This document shows, piece after piece, positions 9,950-19,332 of a DNA stretch of 64,000 nucleotides. Each line of letters opens with the position of its first letter. Within the stretch, counting starts at the first letter, position 1. The stretch is from an uncultured Pseudocitrobacter sp. (GTDB taxonomy: Bacteria; Pseudomonadota; Gammaproteobacteria; Enterobacterales; Enterobacteriaceae): the NCBI GenBank assembly GCA_913778145.1, contig CAJYVI010000149.1, positions 1-64,000 on the forward strand. Direction: 5' to 3'. Under the pieces are notes generated by a model. The model did not search any database. It was not told the DNA's origin and saw only the letters and a list, made by a program, of their open reading frames with translations. Made by a program: the position numbers and the translations under genes.

Positions 9950-10423
9950 TTATTTAAGTTTCGAGCTTGTCAGGACATCTTGCAGAAGACTCTCCCAATC
10001 GGCGGGTGGGTGCCCCTTCTTCAACATTTTGCAGAAGGTGGCATAAGCGTCACTCTTTTTGCCGTAGCTTCTGAGCGTGTGTTCATCGTTCATCCACCCC
10101 AGGATGATAACTTTCTCTTTTTCACTGTACCGGAAAAAGAGTCGATATCTTCCCGCGCCGAATTTAGCTCTCGACCAGTCTTTATGATTACCTGTACCTA
10201 ACGTCTTCCCATGGTGGAATGCTGGTGATGAAGGGGAGACGGTGATGTGTTCCTCAATAACTTTGTGTACAACGGCCAACAGCCTGGTGGCTGCTTTCTT
10301 TTGATAGTTCTCAGGATCCTTTCCCTTTAATATCTCGACATCTTCAACTAAAGCATCATAAGTTTCCTGAAAGCAGGGATGAGCATAGAGCGCCCAACCG
10401 TTCACTTTATGCGGAAAGTCCAT
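9950..10423 (-). CDS. yhaV: Type II toxin YhaV, ribosome-dependent mRNA interferase
   Basis: A 157-residue protein closely similar to E. coli YhaV (154 residues), a RelE-superfamily toxin that cuts translated mRNA and is neutralised by PrlF. The block GAGRYRLFFRYSEKEKVIILGWMND near residue 95 is characteristic. The ATG at 10423 is preferred to the in-frame TTG one codon earlier because it overlaps the prlF stop as TGATG, giving translational coupling with antitoxin first. The last residues differ from E. coli. Confidence 0.93.
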   Translation of the reverse strand: MDFPHKVNGWALYAHPCFQETYDALVEDVEILKGKDPENYQKKAATRLLAVVHKVIEEHITVSPSSPAFHHGKTLGTGNHKDWSRAKFGAGRYRLFFRYSEKEKVIILGWMNDEHTLRSYGKKSDAYATFCKMLKKGHPPADWESLLQDVLTSSKLK

Positions 10424-10758
10424 CAATCGTCGTCGCCAATCTCATCATCAATATTGATGTCCATACCAGACACCAGAGTTTTGCCCTGATGCATATCGAA
10501 TGGGCGTAATTGCTGAGGATGATTCTGGATGTCGGTGTCCAGAAACTGTAAGAAAGCCTTCATGGTGTGATCCTCCTGTTCATCTCCCACACGGCTCATG
10601 AGCACTTGCCCATCAGACAGAATGTCATATTGGATACTGTCCTCGCCGGGCTTAAGTTTCAGCGCTTCACGTACTGGCGTGGGTAAGGTAGTTTGACCGC
10701 GCACAGTGACCTTAGATTCAGTGGTCAGCACGGCGTCAGAACGAGCATAAGCGAGCAT
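10423..10758 (-). CDS. prlF: Antitoxin PrlF (SohA)
   Basis: A 111-residue antitoxin, the same length as E. coli PrlF. An AbrB/SpoVT-type DNA-binding fold is visible at about residues 14-55 (SKVTVRGQTTLPTPVREALKL), and the acidic tail (DINIDDEIGDDD) is the likely toxin-contacting part. It neutralises YhaV and, with it, represses its own promoter. Its stop overlaps the yhaV start by one base. Confidence 0.94.
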   Translation of the reverse strand: MLAYARSDAVLTTESKVTVRGQTTLPTPVREALKLKPGEDSIQYDILSDGQVLMSRVGDEQEDHTMKAFLQFLDTDIQNHPQQLRPFDMHQGKTLVSGMDINIDDEIGDDD

Positions 10759-10857
10759 AAAATCACCTGTTCTTTACAACATTAACTCTGGCTAAATTAT
10801 AGCCGTTGAGCAGGGTAATGCAAATGCATTATTAGCGCGAAGTGAAATGCGAGGCAA

Positions 10858-10883
10858 TAAAAAACATGGCCCTAAGGCCATGT
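10858..10883 (-). terminator. Terminator after garD; copy 2 of the 20-bp palindromic repeat
   Basis: The same 20-base palindrome as at 9924-9943 lies at 10864-10883. Read on the minus strand it is followed by TTTTTTA, so it is a good terminator for garD, whose stop codon is 26 bases away. Confidence 0.82.
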
Positions 10884-10909
10884 CTTGCGAGGAATATTCC
10901 AAAAGGATA

Positions 10910-12481
10910 TCAGGTCACCGGTGCCGGGTTAAACACCGCCAGCTGATTATGTAGCCCCCATTGATCCGAGAACGTCTTTTTCTTCCCGCTGGCGACATCA
11001 AGAATAAAGTGGAACAGCTTCCAGCCCACATCCTCAATCGACTCTTCGCCGGTGGCGATAGTGCCCGCGTTGATATCCATTAAGTCGTACCAGCGGTTCG
11101 CCAGTTCAGTACGGGTTGCCATCTTGATTACCGGAACAGCCATCAAACCATAAGGCGTGCCGCGTCCGGTGGTGAACACCTGCACCGTAATACCGGAAGC
11201 CACCTGCTGTGTACCGCAGACAAAATCGCTGGCAGGAGTAGCGGCGTAGATCAGCCCACGCTTGGTTGGACGCTGACCGGGTGACAGCACTTCCACAATG
11301 GCGCTTTTGCCTGATTTGGCAATCGAGCCGAGCGCCTTTTCCACCACGTTTGCCAGACCGCCTTTTTTGTTGCCGGGGGACGGGTTGGCGCTGCGGTCGG
11401 TTTTGCCCATATCGAGATAGTTATCGTACCAGGCCATCTCTTCGAGCAGGCGTTTACCTACCTCTTCATTGATGGCGCGCGGTGTCAGCAGGTGGATAGC
11501 ATCACGTACTTCCGTGACTTCGGAGAACATTACGGTTGCGCCGCAGCGCACCAGAAGGTCAGACGCGTAGCCTACCGCCGGATTCGCCGTCACGCCGGAA
11601 AACGCATCGCTGCCGCCACACTGCATTCCCACCACCAGTTCAGATGCCGGGCAGGTCTCGCGCTGGCGTTCGTTCAATTTTTGCAGGTGGCGTTCGGCGA
11701 CCTGCAAAATATCATCCACCATCGATTTAAAGCCGACGTGCTGTTCGTCCTGCAAACGCACGATGCTGGCGCTGTCGACCGGAATGGCATTCACATCCGG
11801 CGTGCCTTCCAGCAGGCGTTCAGGCTGGAGTTTTTCACAGCCGAGGCCAATCACCATTACTTCGCCGCCAAAGTTCGGGTTCAGGGCGATGTTGTGAATG
11901 GTGCGGATAGGCACGATAGCGGCAGGTGCGTTAATCGCCACGCCGCAGCCGTAGAGATGGTTCAGGCCGACGACACCATCCACGTTGGGATATTTCGGCA
12001 GCAGGTCGCGTTCAATGATTTTGACGACATAATCCACAACCCCCGCCACGCAGTGGACGCTGGTGGAAATCCCCAACAGATTTTTCGTCCCTACGCTGCC
12101 ATCGGCGTTGCGATACCCCTCAAAAGTGTACCCCTCAAGTGCAGGCAACGGTTCTGGTACTTTGGTTGCCAGTGGCAGCGTATTCAGCGGCGGCGCTTCC
12201 GGCAGGGCCACGGTGGATTCGTCAATCCAGCTACCTTTGACGATATCGCGCACCGCGTAGCCAATGACTTCCCCATAGCGAATGATTTCACCATTCATGG
12301 GAATATCCACCAATGCCACCTTATGGCCTTGTGGAATATGTTCAATTAACTCCAGCCCATCAGGAAAACGCGTTCCTGCTTTTAAGCCATTATCATTAAC
12401 AATAATCGCCACGTTATCCGTATCGTGCACTTTTATATAAAAGGCTTTCGGTGCGTCTTGGCGAATTTCGATGTTAGCCAT
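10910..12481 (-). CDS. garD: Galactarate dehydratase
   Basis: A 523-residue UxaA/GarD-family dehydratase, the same length as E. coli GarD. An N-terminal SAF-like domain (residues 1-100) precedes the catalytic domain, with conserved blocks [30 protein letters not shown] and [10 protein letters not shown]. It converts galactarate to 5-keto-4-deoxy-D-glucarate, the substrate of GarL. It is transcribed divergently from garPLRK, as in E. coli. UxaA at 42360-43847 is a paralogue. Confidence 0.96.
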   Translation of the reverse strand: MANIEIRQDAPKAFYIKVHDTDNVAIIVNDNGLKAGTRFPDGLELIEHIPQGHKVALVDIPMNGEIIRYGEVIGYAVRDIVKGSWIDESTVALPEAPPLNTLPLATKVPEPLPALEGYTFEGYRNADGSVGTKNLLGISTSVHCVAGVVDYVVKIIERDLLPKYPNVDGVVGLNHLYGCGVAINAPAAIVPIRTIHNIALNPNFGGEVMVIGLGCEKLQPERLLEGTPDVNAIPVDSASIVRLQDEQHVGFKSMVDDILQVAERHLQKLNERQRETCPASELVVGMQCGGSDAFSGVTANPAVGYASDLLVRCGATVMFSEVTEVRDAIHLLTPRAINEEVGKRLLEEMAWYDNYLDMGKTDRSANPSPGNKKGGLANVVEKALGSIAKSGKSAIVEVLSPGQRPTKRGLIYAATPASDFVCGTQQVASGITVQVFTTGRGTPYGLMAVPVIKMATRTELANRWYDLMDINAGTIATGEESIEDVGWKLFHFILDVASGKKKTFSDQWGLHNQLAVFNPAPVT

Positions 12482-12896
12482 TGTCCAGTATTCTCCAGCC
12501 AGGTGGTAAACCTAAAAATTACAATAAAGGGTATCGCTTTCTGACGAAGCAAAATTATTACATCGCGTGATGACATAAAGAATGTCAGGAGTTCAGCGGT
12601 AAAAATGTGACGTAGATCACCACTTAATCGCCTGCCAGGCCAGCCATGGCGGGTAATACGTAAATCTGTGCATCAGCGCCCAATGAGATGTGCAGATGCT
12701 CAATAGTATGCGAAATTAAAATATTCAAATTGTGGAATTGCACAGTGTGCAGGCCAGCGATGCTGATTATACTGAATCACGATTTCATTGTGTCTGGTTA
12801 GTTATCTCATATTCCTGCTAATGATAAATAATCAGTGAAATATGCCTTAGTACAAAATAAATAATATAAGGCATTCTGTACCCGAGGATAAATAAA
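12482..12896. promoter_or_regulatory. garD/garPLRK divergent control region
   Basis: 415 bases with no coding frame. A strong CRP-like site (TGTGA-N6-TCACC) lies at 12606-12621. A perfect 13-base palindrome TGCACAGTGTGCA lies at 12739-12751, followed by a -10-like TATACT at 12768-12773 facing garP. No good -35 is present, which suits activator-dependent transcription. In E. coli CdaR (SdaR) activates these genes; assigning the palindrome to CdaR is inference. Confidence 0.6.
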
Positions 12897-14228
12897 ATGA
12901 TGCTGGATACTGCTGTCGAATCAAAAAAGGGTGTGCCAACCCGATATTTAATTTTATTAATCATCTTTATTGTTACTGCTGTTAACTACGCAGACCGCGC
13001 CACATTATCGATTGCCGGTACGGAAGTGGCGAAAGAGCTGCAATTGAGCGCGGTCTCGATGGGCTATATCTTCTCGGCGTTTGGCTGGGCTTACCTGCTG
13101 ATGCAGATCCCTGGCGGCTGGCTGCTCGATAAATTCGGCTCGAAGAAGGTTTACTCTTACAGTCTCTTCTTCTGGTCACTGTTTACCTTTCTGCAGGGCT
13201 TCGTGGACATGTTCCCGCTGGCCTGGGCAGGTATCTCCATGTTCTTTATGCGTTTTATGCTTGGCTTTTCGGAAGCACCCTCCTTCCCGGCCAACGCGCG
13301 TATTGTTGCGGCCTGGTTCCCGACCAAAGAGCGTGGCACCGCCTCCGCTATCTTTAACTCGGCGCAGTATTTCTCGCTGGCGCTCTTCTCGCCGCTGCTG
13401 GGCTGGCTGACCTTTGCCTGGGGCTGGGAACACGTCTTTACCGTGATGGGCGTAATTGGTTTTGTGCTGACGGGGCTGTGGATCAAGCTGATTCATAACC
13501 CAACCGACCACCCACGTATGTCGGCGCAAGAGCTGAAGTTCATCTCTGAAAATGGCGCAGTGGTCGATATGGACCACAAAAAGCCAGGCAGCACGACGCA
13601 GGGGCCAAAACTCCACTACATCAAACAGTTATTGACCAACCGCATGATGCTGGGCGTGTTCTTCGGGCAATACTTTATCAATACCATCACCTGGTTCTTC
13701 CTCACCTGGTTCCCGATTTATCTGGTGCAGGAAAAAGGGATGTCGATTCTGAAAGTGGGGCTGGTGGCGTCGATTCCGGCACTCTGCGGGTTCGCCGGTG
13801 GCGTACTGGGTGGCGTGTTCTCGGATTACCTGATTAAACGTGGCTCCACTATTACCCTGGCGCGTAAGTTACCGATTGTGCTGGGCATGCTGCTGGCTTC
13901 CACCATTATTCTGTGTAACTACACCAATAATACGGCGCTGGTGGTGACATTAATGGCGCTCGCCTTCTTCGGTAAAGGGTTTGGCGCCCTGGGCTGGCCG
14001 GTGATTTCCGACACCGCGCCGAAAGAAATTGTAGGCCTGTGCGGCGGGGTATTTAACGTGTTTGGCAACGTAGCCTCTATCGTGACTCCGCTGGTGATTG
14101 GCTATCTGGTTAGTGAACTGCATTCCTTCAACGCCGCGCTGGTCTTCGTCGGCTGTTCAGCACTGATGGCGATGTTCTGCTACCTGTTTGTCGTCGGCGA
14201 CATCAAGCGTATGGAATTGCAGAAATAA
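12897..14228 (+). CDS. garP: Galactarate/glucarate/glycerate MFS transporter
   Basis: A 443-residue major facilitator of the anion:cation symporter family (E. coli GarP 444), with twelve predicted membrane helices and the DKFGSKK loop between helices 2 and 3. It imports galactarate and D-glucarate by proton symport. Two ATG codons stand in tandem; the first fits the E. coli N-terminus and lies 9 bases after GAGG. It heads garPLRK. Confidence 0.95.
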   Translation: MMLDTAVESKKGVPTRYLILLIIFIVTAVNYADRATLSIAGTEVAKELQLSAVSMGYIFSAFGWAYLLMQIPGGWLLDKFGSKKVYSYSLFFWSLFTFLQGFVDMFPLAWAGISMFFMRFMLGFSEAPSFPANARIVAAWFPTKERGTASAIFNSAQYFSLALFSPLLGWLTFAWGWEHVFTVMGVIGFVLTGLWIKLIHNPTDHPRMSAQELKFISENGAVVDMDHKKPGSTTQGPKLHYIKQLLTNRMMLGVFFGQYFINTITWFFLTWFPIYLVQEKGMSILKVGLVASIPALCGFAGGVLGGVFSDYLIKRGSTITLARKLPIVLGMLLASTIILCNYTNNTALVVTLMALAFFGKGFGALGWPVISDTAPKEIVGLCGGVFNVFGNVASIVTPLVIGYLVSELHSFNAALVFVGCSALMAMFCYLFVVGDIKRMELQK

Positions 14229-14256
14229 TTAACGGTTAAGAGACAAGGTATAAGCG

Positions 14257-15027
14257 ATGAATAACGATATCTTCCCGAACAAATTCAAGGCCGCGCTGGC
14301 CGCCAAACAGATTCAAATTGGCTGCTGGTCAGCGCTGGCAAGCCCAATCAGCACCGAAGTGCTGGGCCTGGCCGGGTTCGACTGGCTGGTGCTGGACGGT
14401 GAACATGCGCCAAACGATATTTCTACCTTTATTCCGCAACTGATGGCGCTGAAGGGCAGCAGCAGCGCGCCAGTGGTGCGTGTGCCGACCAACGAGCCGG
14501 TGATTATTAAGCGTTTTCTGGATATCGGTTTCTATAACTTCCTGATCCCGTTTGTGGAAACCGAAGAAGAAGCGGTGCAGGCCGTGGCGTCGACGCGCTA
14601 TCCGCCTGAAGGCATTCGCGGCGTCTCCGTTTCTCATCGCGCCAATATGTTTGGCACGGTGCCGGACTACTTCGCGCAGTCGAACAAGAACATCACCATC
14701 CTGGTACAAATCGAAAGCCAGCAGGGCGTCGATAACGTTGATGCTATCGCGGCGACCGAAGGTGTAGACGGCATCTTCGTCGGCCCAAGCGACCTGGCTG
14801 CGGCGTTAGGTCATCTTGGCAACGCATCGCACCCGGATGTACAGAAAGCCATCCAGCACATTTTTGCGCGTGCAAAAGCGCACGGCAAACCGAGCGGCAT
14901 TCTGGCTCCGGTTGAAGCAGACGCGCGTCGCTATCTTGACTGGGGTGCGACCTTTGTCGCCGTCGGCAGCGACCTCGGCGTTTTCCGTTCCGCCACGCAG
15001 AAACTGGCTGATTCCTTTAAAAAATAA
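14257..15027 (+). CDS. garL: 5-keto-4-deoxy-D-glucarate aldolase
   Basis: A 256-residue HpcH/HpaI-family class II aldolase, identical in length to E. coli GarL. Conserved blocks include [12 protein letters not shown] (near residue 43, catalytic and metal-site region), [11 protein letters not shown] (near 152) and [10 protein letters not shown] (near 175). It splits 5-keto-4-deoxy-D-glucarate into pyruvate and tartronate semialdehyde, which GarR then reduces. It lies 28 bases after garP. Confidence 0.96.
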   Translation: MNNDIFPNKFKAALAAKQIQIGCWSALASPISTEVLGLAGFDWLVLDGEHAPNDISTFIPQLMALKGSSSAPVVRVPTNEPVIIKRFLDIGFYNFLIPFVETEEEAVQAVASTRYPPEGIRGVSVSHRANMFGTVPDYFAQSNKNITILVQIESQQGVDNVDAIAATEGVDGIFVGPSDLAAALGHLGNASHPDVQKAIQHIFARAKAHGKPSGILAPVEADARRYLDWGATFVAVGSDLGVFRSATQKLADSFKK

Positions 15028-15057
15028 CCACCACCGCAACAAGAGAGAGACACAATT

Positions 15058-15948
15058 ATGACGATGAAAGTTGGTTTTATTGGCCTGGGCATCATGGGTA
15101 AACCAATGAGTAAAAACCTCATTAAAGCCGGTTACTCGCTGGTGGTTTCCGACCGTAACCCGGAAGTGATTGCCGAACTTATCGCCCTTGGCGCTGAAAC
15201 CGCGACTACCGCCAAAGCCATTGCCGAACAGTGCGATGTGATAATCACCATGCTGCCAAACTCCCCGCACGTGAAAGAGGTTGCGCTGGGTGAGGGCGGA
15301 ATTATCGAAGGCGCGAAGCCGGGCACGGTTCTTATCGACATGAGTTCTATTGCGCCGCTGGCGAGCCGCGAAATTAGCGACGCGTTGAAAGCCAAAGGTG
15401 TGGATATGCTGGATGCGCCGGTTAGCGGCGGTGAACCGAAAGCCATCGACGGCACGCTCTCCGTCATGGTCGGCGGCGACAAAGCGATTTTCGACAAATA
15501 CTACGACCTGATGAAAGCGATGGCAGGCTCCGTGGTGCATACCGGCGAAATCGGCGCGGGTAACGTCACCAAGCTGGCAAACCAGGTGATCGTTGCGCTG
15601 AACATCGCGGCGATGTCCGAAGCGTTGACGCTGGCAACCAAAGCGGGCGTTAACCCGGATCTGGTGTTCCAGGCGATTCGCGGTGGCCTGGCGGGCAGCA
15701 CGGTACTGGAAGCTAAAGCGCCAATGGTCATGGACAGAAACTTCAAGCCTGGCTTCCGTATCGACTTGCACATCAAAGACCTGGCGAACGCACTGGACAC
15801 GTCTCACGGCGTAGGTGCACAGCTGCCGCTTACCGCTGCGGTCATGGAAATGATGCAGGCGCTGCGTGCGGATGGCCTGGGAACGGCGGACCATAGCGCC
15901 CTGGCGTGCTACTACGAAAAACTGGCGAAGGTGGAAGTCACTCGCTAA
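15058..15948 (+). CDS. garR: Tartronate semialdehyde reductase
   Basis: A 296-residue beta-hydroxyacid dehydrogenase. The N-terminal Rossmann motif GFIGLGIMG, the substrate loop DAPVSGGEPKA and the catalytic lysine in GNVTKLANQ (near residue 173) are all present. It reduces tartronate semialdehyde to D-glycerate with NAD(P)H. The ATG at 15058 is placed 7 bases after a GAGAGAGA ribosome site; the ATG two codons later (15064) is the start usually quoted for E. coli and cannot be excluded. Confidence 0.95.
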   Translation: MTMKVGFIGLGIMGKPMSKNLIKAGYSLVVSDRNPEVIAELIALGAETATTAKAIAEQCDVIITMLPNSPHVKEVALGEGGIIEGAKPGTVLIDMSSIAPLASREISDALKAKGVDMLDAPVSGGEPKAIDGTLSVMVGGDKAIFDKYYDLMKAMAGSVVHTGEIGAGNVTKLANQVIVALNIAAMSEALTLATKAGVNPDLVFQAIRGGLAGSTVLEAKAPMVMDRNFKPGFRIDLHIKDLANALDTSHGVGAQLPLTAAVMEMMQALRADGLGTADHSALACYYEKLAKVEVTR

Positions 15949-15957
15949 GGACGTTGT

Positions 15958-16026
15958 GCCCGGTGGCGCTTAGCTTACCGGGCCTACAGACAACAGTAGG
16001 CCGGATAAGTGAAACGCCATCCGGCG
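15958..16026. repeat. REP/BIME element between garR and garK
   Basis: Two REP-like palindromic units face each other: GCCCGGTGGCGC...CCGGGCCTAC, then GTAGGCCGGATAAG...CGCCATCCGGC. This is the usual enterobacterial BIME layout in an intergenic gap within an operon, where it can stabilise the upstream mRNA or reduce downstream expression. Confidence 0.88.
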
Positions 16027-16049
16027 TTGTGCAGCAACAGGCTATCACT

Positions 16050-17195
16050 ATGAAAATCGTAATCGCCCCAGACTCTTACAAAGAAAGCCTTTCTGCCTCC
16101 GAGGTAGCTCAGGCGATAGAAAAAGGATTTCGGGAAATCTTTCCTGATGCGCAGTATGTTTCTGTTCCGGTTGCTGACGGCGGCGAAGGAACGGTTGAAG
16201 CGATGATTGCTGCCACGCAGGGCACTGAACATCATGCGTGGGTCACCGGGCCTTTGGGCGAAAAGGTGAATGCCAGCTGGGGAATGTCTGGCGACGGTAA
16301 AACTGCGTTTATCGAAATGGCGGCGGCCAGCGGGCTGGCGTTGGTTCCTCCGGAAAAGCGCAATCCACTGGTGACGACCTCTCGCGGTACCGGTGAGCTT
16401 ATCCTGCAAGCGCTGGAAAGCGGCGCAACGAACATTATTATCGGCATTGGCGGTAGCGCCACCAATGACGGCGGTGCAGGCATGGTCCAGGCGCTGGGCG
16501 CAAAACTTCAGGATGCCAACGGTACTGAGATTGGTTTTGGCGGCGGTAGCCTCGACAGCCTGAATGCCATTGATGTTTCCGGCCTCGATCCCCGCATTCG
16601 ACATTGCACTATTCGCGTCGCCTGCGACGTCACCAACCCGTTGATCGGCGATAACGGCGCATCCCGCATCTTTGGCCCGCAGAAAGGGGCTGACGAAGCA
16701 ATGATCCGTGAACTCGATAACAACCTGTCGCACTATGCCGATGTCATTAAGACATCGCTGCGCGTGGACGTTAAAGCGGTGCCCGGCGCGGGCGCGGCAG
16801 GCGGAATGGGCGCGGCGCTGATGGCGTTTCTCGGGGCTGAGCTGAAAAGCGGCATTGAGATTGTCACCACGGCGCTGAACCTGGAAGAACATATTCACGA
16901 TTGCACGCTGGTCGTTACAGGAGAAGGGCGTATCGACAGCCAAAGTATTCACGGCAAAGTGCCGGTTGGCGTGGCGAGCGTGGCGAAAAAGTATCATAAA
17001 CCGGTGATTGGCATCGCGGGCAGCCTGACGCGCGATGTGGGCGTGGTGCATCAATATGGGATTGACGCGGTGTTTAGCGTGCTGACCAGTATCGGCACGC
17101 TGGAAGAGGCATTTCGCGGTGCATTCGACAACATTTACCGCGCTTCGCGCAACATTGCGGCCACTCTGGCGGTCGGAATGCGCAGCGCGGGGTGA
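16050..17195 (+). CDS. garK: Glycerate 2-kinase GarK
   Basis: A 381-residue glycerate kinase type 1, the same length as E. coli GarK. The N-terminus MKIVIAPDSYKESLSA, the glycine-rich IGIGGSATNDGGAGMVQALG near residue 130 and VVTGEGRIDSQS near 290 are family signatures. It phosphorylates D-glycerate to 2-phosphoglycerate, feeding galactarate carbon into glycolysis. The upstream in-frame extension runs through the REP element and garR, so the ATG at 16050 is used. Its stop codon overlaps the rnpB promoter. Confidence 0.95.
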   Translation: MKIVIAPDSYKESLSASEVAQAIEKGFREIFPDAQYVSVPVADGGEGTVEAMIAATQGTEHHAWVTGPLGEKVNASWGMSGDGKTAFIEMAAASGLALVPPEKRNPLVTTSRGTGELILQALESGATNIIIGIGGSATNDGGAGMVQALGAKLQDANGTEIGFGGGSLDSLNAIDVSGLDPRIRHCTIRVACDVTNPLIGDNGASRIFGPQKGADEAMIRELDNNLSHYADVIKTSLRVDVKAVPGAGAAGGMGAALMAFLGAELKSGIEIVTTALNLEEHIHDCTLVVTGEGRIDSQSIHGKVPVGVASVAKKYHKPVIGIAGSLTRDVGVVHQYGIDAVFSVLTSIGTLEEAFRGAFDNIYRASRNIAATLAVGMRSAG

Positions 17196-17220
17196 CAAGG
17201 GCGCGCAAACCCTCTATACT
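17192..17220 (+). promoter_or_regulatory. rnpB promoter
   Basis: A -35 element GTGACA (17192-17197) and a -10 element TATACT (17215-17220) are separated by exactly 17 bases and lie 7 bases before the 5' end of RNase P RNA. The -35 overlaps the garK stop codon. Confidence 0.85.
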
Positions 17221-17227
17221 TCGCGCC

Positions 17228-17608
<381 letters not shown>

Positions 17609-17617
17609 TTTTCAGGC

Positions 17618-17642
17618 AAAAACCCGCTTCGGCGGGTTTTTG
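17618..17642 (+). terminator. rnpB terminator
   Basis: CCCGC, a stable TTCG loop and GCGGG are flanked by A- and T-tracts (AAAAA...TTTTT). It is a canonical intrinsic terminator just after the RNA 3' end. Confidence 0.93.
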
Positions 17643-18297
17643 CTTTTCTGTCTTCATCTACACCCTTTCCTCGCTGTCTTCCTGCGTCCAGGCCAGCCAT
17701 TTTGCAAAATTGCGACACGATGCACAAAATACTGATCTGATAAAATTTAGCGGTTTTTTATGCTGTCTTTAATGCTTTATTGCTCTCTATTTGCCCGTAA
17801 AACAAAATAAAAACAGGGTTTTGGATTTTTTGTTATGTTGCTTATTGGTTTCTTGCGTGTTAACAAAAGTGATCTAAACATATTAACGTGAATGTATATT
17901 TGTTCTGGATATCTGTGACGCTGTACGAAGAAATTCTCTCATTACAGACTTTTCTACCAGTTTATTTTATAAATTAAAAAGAATATTAATGCGTACGTTA
18001 GGATAAAAAATAGGCCGAAATTGGTTGAAAGGTGATCTTTATATTGTGTTTTTTATATGGTTTAAAGTGTATTTTTTATCGCCATAAAATAAAGTTATAC
18101 GCCTTATTTTTGTTGATAAAAATCAGTCTAAAGTCACTTATCAATAATATTAACTATTTGATATGTAAGTGTTTTTGTGTATTTTGTGATCTGCATTTAT
18201 AGGGGGTTAAGGTAAATTGTGAGTGATAGCACACATCTTACTCTCTTATATTTATTAGAATCCCTCTCGCCAAATGGAAATAAAGGGGGAAAGAAAA
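17643..18297 (+). promoter_or_regulatory. AT-rich tdc control region with CRP site and tdcA promoter
   Basis: About 650 bases of very AT-rich DNA with no convincing gene on either strand. E. coli tdcR, the divergent activator gene, is not present. A CRP site TGTGA-GTGATA-GCACA lies at 18218-18233, nearly identical to the known E. coli tdc site. A -10 element TAGAAT (18256-18261) puts the start near 18268, about 42 bases from the CRP centre (class II). An IHF-like TATCAA-ATTAA stretch occurs near 18140-18155. AT-richness also suits H-NS-type silencing. Confidence 0.75.
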
Positions 18298-19221
18298 ATG
18301 GATAATGTTCTTCTGCCAAAAACACAACAGCTTGTGGTGTTTCAGGAAGTCATTAGAAGTGGTTCTTTTGGCTCAGCTGCTAAGCAGCTTGGGCTTACCC
18401 AACCGGCGGTCAGTAAAATTATCAACGACATTGAGTCTAACTTTGGTATCGAACTGATGGTGCGTAAAAATACCGGCGTCACGCTGACCAGCGCAGGTCA
18501 GGTGTTGCTGAGCTACTCCGAATCCATCACCCGTGAAATGAAAAACATGGTCAACGAGATGAACAGCCTGAGCTGCAACAGCGTGGTTGACGTGTCGTTT
18601 GGCTATCCATCGCTTATCGGTTTTACCTTCTTACCCGAGATGATTAAAACCTTTAAAACGGTCTTTCCGGCGGCGCAGGTCACCATGTTTGAAGCGCAGC
18701 TCTCGTCGTTTTTACCGGCCCTGCGCGATGGCCGCTTAGATTTTGCCATTGGCACATTAAGTGATGAAATGCAGCTCCAGGATTTGCAGGTAGAGCCGCT
18801 GTTCGAGTCTGAATTTGTCGTTGTCGCATCGAAATCGCGAACGTATACGTCAACGGTCACGCTGGAATCGCTCTCGAACGAGCAGTGGGTTTTACCGCAA
18901 ACGGATATGGGTTACTACAAAGAACTTCTCACCACCCTCCATCTTCATCACATCAGCAGTGAAAATATTGTAAAAACCGATTCCGTGGTCACCATTTACA
19001 ACCTGGTGTTGAACGCCGGGTTCCTGACGGTGATCCCAAGAGATATGATTGCGCCGTTTGGCTCTAAACAATTTATTACGCTGAAGGTTGAAGATGTATT
19101 ACCGGTAGCGCGCTATGCAGCAGTGTGGTCTAAAAATTATCGAATTAAAAAATCTGCCTCAGTATTGGTTGATTTGGCGAAGGAATATTCGTCGAAGGCC
19201 GGGAAGGCAGAAATGAATTAA
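18298..19221 (+). CDS. tdcA: LysR-type activator of the tdc operon
   Basis: A 307-residue LysR-family regulator. The N-terminal helix-turn-helix (residues 5-62, with GSAAKQLGLTQPAVSKIINDIE) is followed by an effector-binding domain. It activates tdcABCDEFG during anaerobic growth together with CRP and IHF. The ATG at 18298 (MDNVLLPKTQ) is chosen because AAGGGGGA sits 7 bases before it and it matches the E. coli N-terminus; an upstream in-frame ATG lacks a ribosome site. The C-terminal ten residues diverge from E. coli. Confidence 0.95.
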   Translation: MDNVLLPKTQQLVVFQEVIRSGSFGSAAKQLGLTQPAVSKIINDIESNFGIELMVRKNTGVTLTSAGQVLLSYSESITREMKNMVNEMNSLSCNSVVDVSFGYPSLIGFTFLPEMIKTFKTVFPAAQVTMFEAQLSSFLPALRDGRLDFAIGTLSDEMQLQDLQVEPLFESEFVVVASKSRTYTSTVTLESLSNEQWVLPQTDMGYYKELLTTLHLHHISSENIVKTDSVVTIYNLVLNAGFLTVIPRDMIAPFGSKQFITLKVEDVLPVARYAAVWSKNYRIKKSASVLVDLAKEYSSKAGKAEMN

Positions 19222-19332
19222 CAGTCTGTTTATTCAAACAGCTAATAACGTAAACGAAACCCAGAGTCATTAAATACTCTGACACCCTGATTTTGTCTAA
19301 ACATCAGAAAATAATTCTGATAAGAGGATATG

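Noticed and set aside
14806-15894. 362-codon open frame on the minus strand across garL and garR
   Set aside because: It spans two real genes in antisense and has the composition of a shadow frame.
15984-17198. 404-codon open frame on the minus strand opposite garK
   Set aside because: It is the antisense shadow of a GC-rich gene, low in complexity (rich in Arg/His/Asn), with no ribosome site and no known family.
17643-18217. tdcR or yhaB/yhaC remnants
   Set aside because: No frame of useful length or similarity to TdcR was seen on either strand.
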